Both the position numbers and the translations under genes were made by a program. Under the pieces are notes generated by a model. It was not told where the DNA came from. It searched no databases and was given only the letters and a program-made list of their open reading frames with translations. A stretch of DNA of 64,000 nucleotides, taken from the NCBI GenBank assembly GCA_946902985.2, contig OX336388.2:1500360545-1500424544 (forward strand). The letters run 5' to 3'. Shown here one piece after another: positions 41,975 to 52,003 of the stretch. This DNA comes from Meconema thalassinum (lineage: Eukaryota > Arthropoda > Insecta > Orthoptera > Tettigoniidae). Every line of letters starts with the position of its first letter. The first letter of the stretch is position 1.

Positions 41975-43013
41975 ACCGACTTCGACCGCTTGCTGTAGCC
42001 AACGTGGCATTGACTGAATTAGATTTCTGAAGTTCTGTTCATCAAGGGCAATCTCCTCCCATGCTTCCAACATAATCTCCCTCAATGCATCCTGCGAACA
42101 AGGGGGAGGGTGAGGCCAGTTTTCCCTGATATGGCATTTCCACTTTGCTCACACATGCTCATTGGGGTTCAAGTCTTGAGTTCAAGGGACCCAGTTGAGC
42201 AGTTCAATAGAGTCCTGCTCAGAAAACCAGCCCTGAATACTACTGCTCATGTGGATTGGAGAGTTGTCTGCACGAACTGAAGTACTTCATGTGGATAGCG
42301 CTCTCTCACACTCTGAAACATAATATTCTGCAAGATGTGCAAATATTGGTCCGATGTGAGATGTCCATCTATCCGATGAAGCACTCCAGCCCCATCAGAC
42401 GACATCCACCCCCAGCACGACACAGATGTGTGGCCACTACGTGTGCGCTCAGCCACATACCGTTTCTCGTATCGGGTTCCACGTGGCCTGTAAACACGAA
42501 CTGGTCTGACCTCTGCCGAACTGAACATGTCTCGTCAGAGAAGATCACCAAATCCCAATTATGATTTAATTCCAGCTCAGTAAAGGCACTCAGTTTGACT
42601 ATATGTTGGTCGGAGAGACATTCTTTGATTGCAGGTTTTTTTCAAGCAATTCCTGCTTCTTATAATCGTTTACGGGCCGTGTATGGACATGCAGGAAAAT
42701 TGGTCGTCTGCATGAGCTCTACCGAGTTTAAGAACGGATTGTTCTGCGAAGTTGTAACTAAATGGCGGTCTTCTTCTACAGTAGAAACCCGCTGTAAACC
42801 ATTGCCCGGTAGACGACCAATCCTGCCTGACACCCGCCACTGCTGTATCCATCTTTGAGCAGATCTTGGTGGAACACCACATCGGATTGCTGCCTCACAT
42901 ACACTGTAATTGCCGTGTTCGACGAGAGCTAGAAAGTGCTCTCTGGATGCGTGTATATAGTGAGCCATGGCAGAATGTAATGACGCATCATCATCGTTAG
43001 CTCGGCCTATCAC
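41975..43013 (-). pseudogene. Tc1-like transposase, decayed
   Basis: The N-terminal frame (43013-42660) has helix-turn-helix features (HFLALVEHGNYSVCEAAIRCGV, AQRWIQQW) and EEDRHLVTTSQNNPFLNS. The catalytic domain is spread over several frames: IFSDETC (about 42540), HTSVSCWGWMSSDG, YLHILQNIM and QDLNPNEHV (about 42165, the third catalytic position of Tc1 DD34E enzymes), ending RWLQQAVEVGG near 41975. Multiple frameshifts and stops. I did not find the terminal inverted repeats. It once catalysed cut-and-paste at TA sites. Confidence 0.82.
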
Positions 43014-43345
43014 GGTTGTTTTCGTAGCATGACATCATCATTGTGTGTTACTTCACAAAAATAATAATCACGGCATGACTCGAACTGTGATTGCTTGACT
43101 ATGAATGACTTTACAACCTGACAGCTAACCTACTACGCTATAGTGCAACACACGTAATTGTGAGTGTATCAAGTATTACCAGGACACGGTGCATGTGAGA
43201 GCAGGGCGAGGGGCTGGCCGATAGCGAGAGGATTACGGACTGACCATGTTGCAGTACATATCCACCGAACTGTACGCAGCCGACAGCAGCCGAAGTGACA
43301 CAGCATTTTTCATGCCTCAAGGGATGCGACATTTTATGATTGTTT
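43014..43345. other. No gene recognised
   Basis: Unassigned sequence between the Tc1-like remnant and a SINE tail. Confidence 0.35.
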
Positions 43346-43412
43346 TTCTTTACATGGGGCTAAATGAGCATAATGTCCAAGGCCTTCATATGAAACAACA
43401 ACAACAAAAAGA
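43346..43412 (+). repeat. SINE tail with (AAC)n
   Basis: ACATGGGGCTAAATGAGCAT then ATGTCCAAGGCC and AAACAACAACAACAAA. The same tail occurs at about 50600-50655. Confidence 0.6.
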
Positions 43413-43494
43413 TACTTACAATTAGAAATTTGAAGTAGATTTTTCCTTGAAAGTAACGTATAATCATCCCCTGCACCCAAGTATATTGCACTCT
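43413..43494. repeat. Satellite units
   Basis: One to two degenerate units (GATACTTACAATTAGAAATT, CCTGCACCCAAGTA). Confidence 0.6.
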
Positions 43495-44118
43495 CTAAGG
43501 GTTGCAAGGCCTTGACGTGGTGAGAGTGCTTGCGAGGTCTAATGATCCTTTGGGCTATGCCGGCGGTAGTGTAGCCTCCCTTGCCGGACAGGCCCTAGGT
43601 GAAGATCCAGACTAAGAAGCAACCCAAGGAAATGTCCAAGGACTCCAAATGCGGAAGAGGAGTGAGAGTCCCAACGAAGGAGGAGGCGGAAGAGACACTT
43701 CAGGATAGGGAGGGGCAGACGAGGCTCCAAAGCCATTGTGAAGACAGCTTGTCTAGAGGTTGGATGCCTCGAGAACAATATCCCCATCCCCTGGTAGAGG
43801 TTGGTAGCCTGATACTGTAGGTGGCATCCCCACCATCAGGATCGGGTGCTGTGGATTACAATCCGCACACCTTAAAAACAAATTTGTAAATGAATCAGTC
43901 ACAAGCCTCGGAGACAGGATGGATAAACAAATGACGACCTTTGGCGTTAGAAAAAGGACAAGAATAGGTTGTTGGAACATACGAACCATGTTTGAAACTG
44001 GACGACTCGATCAGAGAGAAGTCATCTCAGAAGGAAAGACATGGACCCAAATTTAAAGGATGGCCAACAACAGAGTGAGATGGAAGAAGTTTGTAGCTGC
44101 CCTATGTTCCTACAAGGA
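43495..44118 (+). pseudogene. LINE-G: 5' end and 3' end joined, interior missing
   Basis: It starts with a 5' UTR-like segment (GGTTGCAAGGCCTTGACGTGG...GGTGGCATCCCCACCATC). An ORF follows whose last readable part is RIGCWNIRTMFETGRLDQRE (about 43955-44020), the first residues of a LINE endonuclease. Within about 20 codons the sequence becomes MANNRVRWKKFVAALCSYKE and a stop (44058-44118), which resembles the extreme C-terminus of a LINE ORF. EN, RT and thumb are absent, so this is an internally deleted, non-autonomous derivative. Confidence 0.72.
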
Positions 44119-44430
44119 ATAAAAGGAAATAAGTCAAGTATATTGAATTTGAAATTCAAAAATAAGGCATTTTCCCATTACGAAAGTAAGGCCATTTTCC
44201 TTGGATCCAGGTACTCTCAGTCAGTTAGAAGTATGAAAGTAAGCCATTTTCCCCTGGATCCAGGGCAATTTTCCCTATTCCGAGCTTCTTCCAATTACAA
44301 ATTCTGATGTAAGAGTTTCTTCCCATGACCCGGGTATGTTCAATTAGAACATTGAAGGTTATAGGGATTTTTTCCCTATTGAAAGGTAACATTTTACCCT
44401 GTGCTTGGTTACTTTAAATTAGTTTAAACT
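44119..44430. repeat. Satellite units
   Basis: About six units (GAAATTCAAAAATAAGGCAT, TGGATCCAGGTACTCTCAGT, GAAAGTAAGCCATTTTCCCC). Confidence 0.75.
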
Positions 44431-44488
44431 GGTCCAAAGCCATTGTGAAGGCAGCTTGTCTTGAGGTTGGATGCCTCGAGAACAATAC
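44431..44488 (+). repeat. Second fragment of the LINE-G 5' region
   Basis: CCAAAGCCATTGTGAAGGCA and GATGCCTCGAGAACAATA repeat 43727-43784 with few changes. It is cut off at 44488. Confidence 0.7.
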
Positions 44489-44640
44489 TTATAAAATTCA
44501 TTTTTATTTTAAAATAGTGTACAATTGTTTCGAGGTCATGTTGACGTCATCTTCAGCACTTAACATAATAATAAGGTCAAAATGACTCTGAAACAATTGT
44601 ACACTTTTTAAAATAAACAAGATGTTCAGTAATGAACATA
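44489..44640. repeat. Snap-back repeat resembling Penelope terminal sequence
   Basis: Arms about 44500-44545 (TTATTTTAAAATAGTGTACA ATTGTTTC GAGGTCA) and 44570-44617 are imperfect inverted copies. On the minus strand the sequence reads CTGAAGATGACGTC...GACCTCGAAAC, an arrangement like a degenerate hammerhead core (CTGAWGA, stem, CGAAAC). Confidence 0.5.
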
Positions 44641-44776
44641 TAGCCTACTTTCTCATAAAAGCTTGGGTATAGTTATAAGTCTGTCCTTTTCAAGGAGTAT
44701 GATTGAATGTTGGTTGTAGTAGCTTGTTGAAATATAATGTGCTATATTATACGTTGATTGATTGAATCCTCACCTG
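44641..44776. other. Flank of long-TIR transposon; ends in SINE sequence and CACCTG duplication
   Basis: No gene. GAATCCTCACCTG (44764-44776) matches the SINE words AATCCCCACCT at 38144 and continues, after the transposon, at 50519 (CACCTGAATTATAAATACAC). CACCTG is thus the 6-bp target duplication (44771-44776 and 50519-50524). Confidence 0.7.
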
Positions 44777-45373
44777 GGCCAATCCAGGCCAAGTGGTCCA
44801 ATATAAAAATAAATGGTTGCTTGACCATCTCAGAAAAATTTGATACTTGCTGGGTTTGTTCCTTATCATAAAGTGAGCTTAAAAATATTTTTTTGAACTT
44901 TTTTTGAATTACCGTTTTTAAATGGCGGCCATTTTGTTATAGGCCGATCGTGGTTTTTTCATGTTTGTAAGGATCTGCGGTTTTTAAATATCTCGGCAAT
45001 GGGTTGCTCTAGGCCTATCAAATAAAAAGCATTGAACTCAGTACACTTTGGCCTACACATTGAACTCATTATCACTAGGGTTCATGTATCTTTTTACAGA
45101 TTTTTAATTACTCAAAGTTTTTGCTTTGAAATTCAAAAATCTGAATTTTCAATCAATAATTTTTCTAAGAAAGGACAGTTTCTCATCCCTAATATTTTTT
45201 GTGCTTCTACACTTCATAGTAGTGTAATTGTTTACAAAGTTTCAGCGGTGAGAAGTTACCCCTTAAAAAGTTACAGGCTTTTAAAAAACTGATTTTTGAA
45301 AAATTTTCAATTTTTGACCTGCAATATTTTGGTTGGGGGACCAGATAAAAATCTGAAAATTTCACATTTTAAT
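44777..45373. repeat. Left TIR of the long-TIR transposon
   Basis: Reverse-complement match to 49925-50518 with scattered substitutions; includes GGCGGCCATTTTGTTATAGG and the TTTCTAAGAAAGGACAGTTT word. It resumes after MITE i at 46025. Confidence 0.87.
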
Positions 45374-46024
45374 AGTACATTGTGCAACGAGCCTATAATG
45401 GATATAATTAAGACACGAGTATCTTTATAAAATGAGAGTATGCGAGTTTTATAATTTCCATACGAGTGTCTTAATTACCATTATAGGCGAGTTGCATTCG
45501 ACTATTTATGTTCGACGATAATTATAACTTTATTATATGTTTTAACATAAATATTCATAAATATCTGTTGAGATTGTCACTAGAATTGTGTGATCGGGTG
45601 CTGCGCTGGGTGTAGGATATCTCTGATTTCCAAGCTCTCTGATCGACCGACGCATGCGCTCTGTGTGCTTCAATGCCATATGTGCAGATTGAGCGCCAGT
45701 ATTCAGTAAAAATGTCACCGAATGCGTTTGAAAACAACGCGCTATGTAGAAATTGGATTTGGAGATATTAAGGTACAGTGCTATTTCTTGTCTCATATTC
45801 ACCAGTTTATTTACGCGAACATATGGACGGTGGACTTTCGGTAATTTATACAGACATGTTGGATTTTGAACGCATGCGCGAAGGTATCCTTATCTAATTG
45901 GTCAAACAACTGTTTCTTGAGCTGTGATTGGTGGGAGAAACTGTTTCATAATGAAAAATAGTGTTATAATGACCATCATTATGATACAGTTTTCAGACAT
46001 ATAACAGTCAGGGTCGAACATAAA
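45374..46024. mobile_element. MITE copy i in the left TIR
   Basis: The intact right TIR shows that this ~651-bp segment is an insertion. It starts AGTACATTGTGCAACGAGCC and ends GGGTCGAACATAAA. Near the left end is an imperfect stem-loop (GCAACGAGCCTATAATGG ... CCATTATAGGCGAGTTGC). No ORF. A direct copy lies at 48137-48755. Confidence 0.8.
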
Positions 46025-46417
46025 GATCTTTACAGTAGTAAACTTCAGTATAAATTTCAAGTTTGTGATTTAATTGGAAGTTAGTTTTAAAAAAATCACA
46101 AATATGATAAAAAGAAGGTTTTTATCATTTGCAATACATCTAGTCTAATGTGGGTAAATATTTTCAACTTAAGATCTAAATACATTCAGTTTATGTAAAC
46201 AATATTTAGGCCTTATTTGTTGCTAAACATTTCTAAATAGAAAGCTGAAAGAGGCTGTTAGGCAGCATGTGCAAGTCTGTACAGGCTCACTGACAGACAA
46301 TATACCACGAGTCTCAACATGTCTGTGAGTTACCTAGTCAAACACTGCAAGTCTGTACAAGTCTGTGAGCTAGCTATCTTGTTTCCCCTTCCACTCAATC
46401 TGTTCTCTCCCACTTAG

Positions 46418-49400
46418 TTGTCCATGAGCTTTTACAGTGAGCAGTTGTATTATTGTAGTTCAATGGAGCCTCAGTGTTCAATTGGCATTTTTACTAATGA
46501 AGTATGTCACAAAAGTGTTTATGGAGTGTTTTCTAAAGAAATTACCGTGATTGAAAATTACAGTGAAGAAGAAAAAGTGTTGTTTTGTTTAAGAGTTCAC
46601 CTAGATGTCAAATCAAGCTGTAAGTACCATGAAGTTAAATACTTGAACCAATTTCATCACCTCTATGGACAATCTTGTTTGGACCCATTGAAGAAACACA
46701 AGAAGCCTATAACTAAAGGACTGAGAGAAATAACTTTAGATCAATACTATAAAAATGAAAATCCTCTCATTAACCTAATACCAGGGAAATCATTATGTCC
46801 AACCTGTTATGCAAAGTTATTTGTGGCTAACAAAGATAGGGCTAGTGATAGTTCTGATGAAGAATTTTGTAATTTAGAAGAAACAATAACAAAAGTAGAC
46901 TCAGCTTGTAAAATCCTTGGTGTATCTCCTGCAAGTAAAATTAGGAAATTAAATGAAGAGCTGAGGCCGTCTGCTTTGAAAGCCAAAATGAAAAAGTTTC
47001 AACTTCAATTAAAAGAAATTTAGAAATCTCCTTTCCAAAGGAAATTAGTTTAAACCCAGGAACTAGTTCACAAAATTTGCCATCAGAATATGAAGATTTG
47101 ATTGAAAACCTAAAAAATAAATGTGGAAGATTATCAGTTTACTGCCAAATTCTTGGAGTAGGGCATACATAAGTGATGAATTCAAAGTGTCAGAATGCTT
47201 AGTTAAAATAACAAGGCAATTAGTACAAGAACAGGGAATCTTACCTGTTTTGCAAAAGAAAAATGCAAATAATTTGATAGATGATAGCATAATCAAAAAG
47301 GTCATCTTGTTTTACGAAGATGACAACAATAGCCGTTTGATGCCTGGAAAAAGAGATTGTGTTCCTGTGAAAGAAAATGGTACTAAGATTTTTAGACAAA
47401 AGAGGTTACTTTTGTGTAATTTAAATGAGCTTTTCAGTGAGTTTATAAAAGAAAATCCTGAAATTAAAATTGGAAGATCAAAGTTTTGTGAGTTGAGAAC
47501 AAAATGGTGTATTATCGCTGGAGGATCTGGCACTCATAATGTTTGTGTTTGTTTGTACCACCAAAACGTAAAATTGATGATTAGTGGAGCTAACCTTAAA
47601 GTACCTCTTAGAAATTCTAGTTTGTAGTATTGACAGCTATAACTGTATGCTGGGAAAATGTCATTGGTGTCCTGGCAAACAAGTGTTATTTGACATGCTT
47701 GAAGAATCAGAGGAGGAAGATTTGATGCCAGACAATATTGAATATAAACAATGGGTAACTCAAGACAGAACAGAAATGGTAACTATCATAAAACCACGAG
47801 AAGAATTTTTTGAAGTGTTTGTAGCGAAACTTGAAAATCTTAAAATGCATCATTTTATTGCAAAAGCTCAAGGTAAATATATGAAAGATAAAAAGCAGTC
47901 TTTGACAATTCATGAATGCTTAGTTCTTGCAGACTTTTCAGAAAACTTCTCGTTTGTTGTGCAAGATGAAGTGCAAGGACATCACTGGGTAAACAAACAA
48001 GCCACAGTTCATCCCTTTGTGTTTTATTACAAAGATGAACTAGACTGCCTTAAAAGTCACAGTTTCTGTGTCATAAGTGACCACCTTGAGCACAACACTT
48101 CAACAGTACATGCCTTCCAAGTTCAGTTAGACTTATAGTACATTATGCAACGAGCCTATAATGGCTATAATTAAGACACGAGTTTTATAATTTCCATACG
48201 AGTGTCTTAATTACCATTATAGGCGAGTTGCATACGACTGTTTATGTTCAACGATAATTATAACTTTATTATATGTTTTAACATAAGTATTCATAAATAT
48301 CTGTTCAGTCACTAGAATGTTGTGATCGGGTGCTGCGGTGGGTAGTATATCTCTGTTTTCCAAGCTCTCTGGACAACCGACGCATGCGCTCTGTGTGCTT
48401 CAATGCCATATGTTCAGTTTGTGCTCCAGTATTCAGTAAAACTGTCACCGAAGTCGTTTCAAAACCACGCGCTGTGTAGAAATTGATTTTGGGGATATTA
48501 AGGTACAGTGCCATTTCTTGTCTCATATTCACCAGTTTATTTACGCGAACATATGGACGGTGCAATTTTGGTAATTTATATAGACATGTTGGATTTTGAG
48601 CGCATGCGCGAAGGTATCCTTATCTAATTGGTCACACAACTGTTTCTTGAGCTCTGATTGGTGGGAGAAACTGTTTCATAATGAAAAATAGTGTTATAAT
48701 GAGCCTCATTATGATACAGTTTTCTGACACATAATAGTTAGGGTCGAACATAAAATACATTAAAGAACACCACCTGTCCATTAAAAAACTGATTTATTTT
48801 TCTGACGGGGCTTCATGTCAGTATAGAAACAAAACAAAACTTTGTTAACATATGCTACCACCAAGAAGACTTTGGTATGAATGTAGAGTGGCATTTTTTT
48901 GCATCATGCCATGGAAAGAATGCGTGTGATGGTGTCGGTGTTACAATAAAGCGAGCTGTCACAAAAACAAGTCTTCAGCGAGCATATGAAAACCAGATTC
49001 TGACTCCTCAACAAATGTTTGAATTCTGTAAAGAAAATATCAAAGGTATTACTTATGTTTTTGTTAGGTCAGAGGAAGTCCAAGAAATGTATGTCAACGT
49101 CTTGGAGGAAAGTTTCAACACCTGCAAAAAGATAAAAGGTACTCGATCTTTTCATTGTTTTATACCACAGTCAGACAATCTGTGGAAGTGTCAGTTAACA
49201 TCAACATCTCCGGACAGTGTACTCCACAAAACTGGCAAAGCTGTGCCACTGACAATTCAAAATAAAGACATAGTGGCTTGTGTCTATGATGGTCAGTGGT
49301 AGATTGCAGAAGTCAACAATGTTGATAACCAAAACCAAGATTTGCACGTTATATTTTATCACCCTCCAGGACCAAGAACTTCATTCAAAAAAATGAAAAA

Positions 49401-49549
49401 GATCAAGTTTGGATGCCAGTTAAAAAAGTACAGTACTAAGGAAGCTGTCTCCTCTGGAGTTTACTACTGTGACAGGGCGAACATTTAACTTAACTCCCAA
49501 AGTGTGTGAAGAAATCTCCCAGATATTCAACGAGCTACTAAGTAAATAA
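46418..49549 (+). pseudogene. Transposase-like protein of the long-TIR transposon, broken
   Basis: Fragments in order: 46418-47023 (likely start MEPQCSIG at 46463; HLYGQSCLDPLKKHKK; a C-x2-C pair in LCPTCYAKLF); about 47020-47170, frame-shifted; 47121-47627 (MPGKRDCVPVKENG, RLLLCNLNELF, FCELRTKWC, GTHNVCVCLYHQNVKL); 47584-48136 (CHWCPG, LADFSENFSFVVQDEVQGHH, VISDHLEHNTSTVHAF). MITE ii follows, then about 48765-49302 (YFSDGASCQYRNKTK, WHFFASCHGKNACDGVG, LTPQQMFEF) and a tail ending TFNLTPKVCEEISQI...LLSK at 49549. DFSEN and SDGAS may hold catalytic Asp residues (inference). It has several frameshifts and stops. The family is widespread, as I recall it, but its name is unknown to me. Confidence 0.72.
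48137..48755. mobile_element. MITE copy ii, inserted in the transposase gene
   Basis: About 619 bp, same orientation as copy i and mostly identical, with the same ends and stem-loop (48147-48236) but a shorter loop. It separates TVHAFQVQL from the continuation HYIKEHHLSIKK. Confidence 0.8.
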
Positions 49550-49865
49550 AAATGACTGTCAGTTTAGCTATTTATAAACCTATAAGTGTTGTTAAATTTC
49601 TTTTAAAAAGGTTTAAACTTAAGAATTGACATTCAAAGTCTTAATTGTTTTTTATTTTACAATTTGTTTACTTTATTATTTCGTTTAAACGACACATACA
49701 CATTATTGCACAACTGTGAATAAGAATGGTCTAGCCAATTTTTTACTCAAAATTCTTTATTTAATTAGTTCTAACAATTAAATTACTATGCAACTTGTGT
49801 ATTTTATTCACCCTACATTTTGTGCCTCATAAGTAGAGTAATTGCTAACGTAATTTTACTTTTTT
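49550..49865. other. 3' noncoding part of the long-TIR transposon
   Basis: AT-rich, with no gene. Leads into the right TIR. Confidence 0.5.
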
Positions 49866-50518
49866 TTTAACTGACTTCCAATTAAATCTCAAACTTGAAA
49901 TTTATACTGAAGTTTACTACTATAAAGATCATTAAAATGTGAAATTTTCAGATTTTTATCTGGTCCCCCAATCAAAATATTGCAGGTCAAATATTGAAAA
50001 TTTTTCAAAAATCAGTTTTTTAAAAGCCTGTAACTTTTTAAGGGGTAACTTCTCACCACTGAAACTTTATAAACAATTACACTACTATGAAGTGTAGAAG
50101 CACAAAAAATGTTAGGGATGAGAAACTGTCCTTTCTTAGAAAAATTATTGATTGAAAATTCAGATTTTTGAATTTTGAAACAAAAATTTTGATTAATTAA
50201 AAATCTGTAAAAAGACACATTGACCCTAGTGATAATGGGTTCAATGTGTAGGCCAAAGTGTACTGAATTCAATGATTTTTATTTGATAGGCCTAGAGCAA
50301 CCCATTGCCGAGGTATTTAAAAAACCGCAGATGCTTACAAACACAAAAAAAACACGATCGGCCTATAACAAAATGGCCGCCATTTAAAAACGGTATTTCA
50401 AAAAAAGTTCAAAAAATATTTTTAAGCTCACTACATGATAAGGAACAAGCCCAGCAAGTATCAAATTTTTCTGAGATGGTCAAGCAACTAGTGCTGGACC
50501 ACTTGGCCTGGATTGACC
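49866..50518. repeat. Right TIR of the long-TIR transposon
   Basis: Uninterrupted 650-bp inverted copy of the left TIR. The mirrored ORFs at 45032-45292 and 50012-50272 are products of this repeat and not genes. Confidence 0.87.
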
Positions 50519-51000
50519 CACCTGAATTATAAATACACACTCTAATACAGCCATCACAATAACACAGGTTATCAGACAAAATTCAACACTCCCAAGTACA
50601 TGGGGCTAAATGACCATGATGTCCAAACCTCTCAATTGAAACAACAACAACAGTTTCTTCCCAAATCCTTCCTCGTATAAAAGTACACACACTAGTACTG
50701 ACTTCACAGTGACACAGTTTATCAGACAACTTCTACACATACCCAAGTACACGGGGCTACATGGCCACGATGCCGCAAAGCCCATAAAGACTCTACCATG
50801 GATGAAGGACAGCTTCCTACATAAATTCTACCTTATTTCCAAGTACATACACTAGTACAGACGTCACAGTGACATAGGTTATCAGACAACTTCTACACAC
50901 ACCCAAGTACATGGGGCTACATGACCATGATGCCGCAATGCCCCTGAAGAATATACAACAGTCTATACCGTGGATCAAGGACAACAAATTTTAATCGGTG
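50519..51000 (+). repeat. SINE body copies in tandem
   Basis: Three related segments each contain ATACACACACTAGTACAGAC / TCACAGTGACACAGGTTATC / CCCAAGTACATGGGGCTACA / TGACCATGATG (about 50525-50655, 50680-50780, 50835-50950). The first is followed by (AAC)n. The segments may be one SINE family inserted repeatedly or locally duplicated. Confidence 0.65.
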
Positions 51001-52003
51001 TAGTTGAGTGTTGAAATATGTGGTGTTATGAGTATATATAATATTTTCAATTGCAAATACACTCTATATATGCTTAACATTATAACGTGTGAGTAATAAT
51101 AAATCAATAAATACAAGAAGAATCAGGTGAAAAAAATTGAACCCACTTGGGTTCTATCAACGAACCTCGAGTTTGAGAGTTAAAGATGTTAGCCTGCTGC
51201 TAAAAAGGCCAATGCTAGTTATGCGTTAACGACTGGTTTAGTATAACTGTATACCATATTTCTATATTTTGTCTAGATTTCATTAGCATTTTCTGCTGTT
51301 TATATAAACCATTTGATACTAAATTTGTATTATTTTGTTCATTACATTTCTAAAAGGATATCAATATCAATCTACTGAAATATGGACTAAGCAAGCAATA
51401 GCGCCCATTTTGACCCAATGGGGCGGCACGGCCCAGCACTATACTGCACGGTCAGCCTGAACTATTAGTCACTACTGTGGAATAATATTCTATTTTCAAA
51501 AATGTTAATGAATAATATTCTATTTTCAAAATGTTAATGTCCTTCAGATCACCTCCATGAGGACAGTTTAAACCTCCCTCCAGGGCTTCCAGCGACTCAC
51601 TTTTCTCACTATTATTCACTATTTTCAAAGCAGCCTCACTATTCTCACTTTTTTTTTACAAAACTGGTCACATTCTGCGTTAAAAATGTTCTCACGCACA
51701 ATCAGACAGCTGGAAACGACCCAAAGTATACCCATGAATGGGTAGTTCATTTTTCTGCCACCGGTGCCTGAGCGCGCTGCCGGCAGCGAGCCAGGCGGTC
51801 AGAAAGCATGAAAAGCTTCCATAGTGCAATACCACAGCCGGACCCGTGCAGCAATCGCCGAAAATTTTAACAAAAGTTGAAATTTATATTTTTCTTTTAC
51901 GAATTAAATTTCTTGAGTGTTGCATTGATTTTCGTATCCATTATTTTCAAGTGTTCTCTAACTACATGAAAAATCACAAACAGTACTCAGAGATATTCAT
52001 CAT
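51001..52003. other. No gene recognised
   Basis: AT-rich intergenic-type sequence with one short local duplication (GAATAATATTCTATTTTCAA, 51480-51535). Confidence 0.4.

Larger units (their letters stand above)
44777..50518. mobile_element. Unclassified DNA transposon with ~650-bp TIRs and 6-bp target duplication
   Basis: It starts GGCCAATCCAGGCCAAGTGG and ends with the inverted counterpart CCACTTGGCCTGGATTGACC. The inverted repeats run about 650 bp inward (44777-45373 plus about 46025-46090; 49866-50518). Inserted in a SINE body with CACCTG duplicated. It contains one broken, plus-strand transposase-like gene and two MITE insertions. TIR and target-duplication lengths and the protein did not match any superfamily I can name with confidence; a 6-7-bp duplication is known for Dada elements, but I cannot confirm protein similarity. 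Confidence 0.82.

Noticed and set aside
43539..43820. Independent small gene at 43599-43820
   Set aside because: It lies in the LINE-G 5' region, a piece of which is repeated at 44431-44488; it has no recognisable domain.
45032..50272. Pair of similar 86-codon ORFs at 45032-45292 and 50012-50272 as a gene family
   Set aside because: They are the two arms of the TIR; the similarity is explained by the inverted repeat.
44777..50518. Assignment to Dada, Sola or Kolobok
   Set aside because: Only the 6-bp duplication hints at Dada. I could not recall or verify matching protein motifs, so no name was given.
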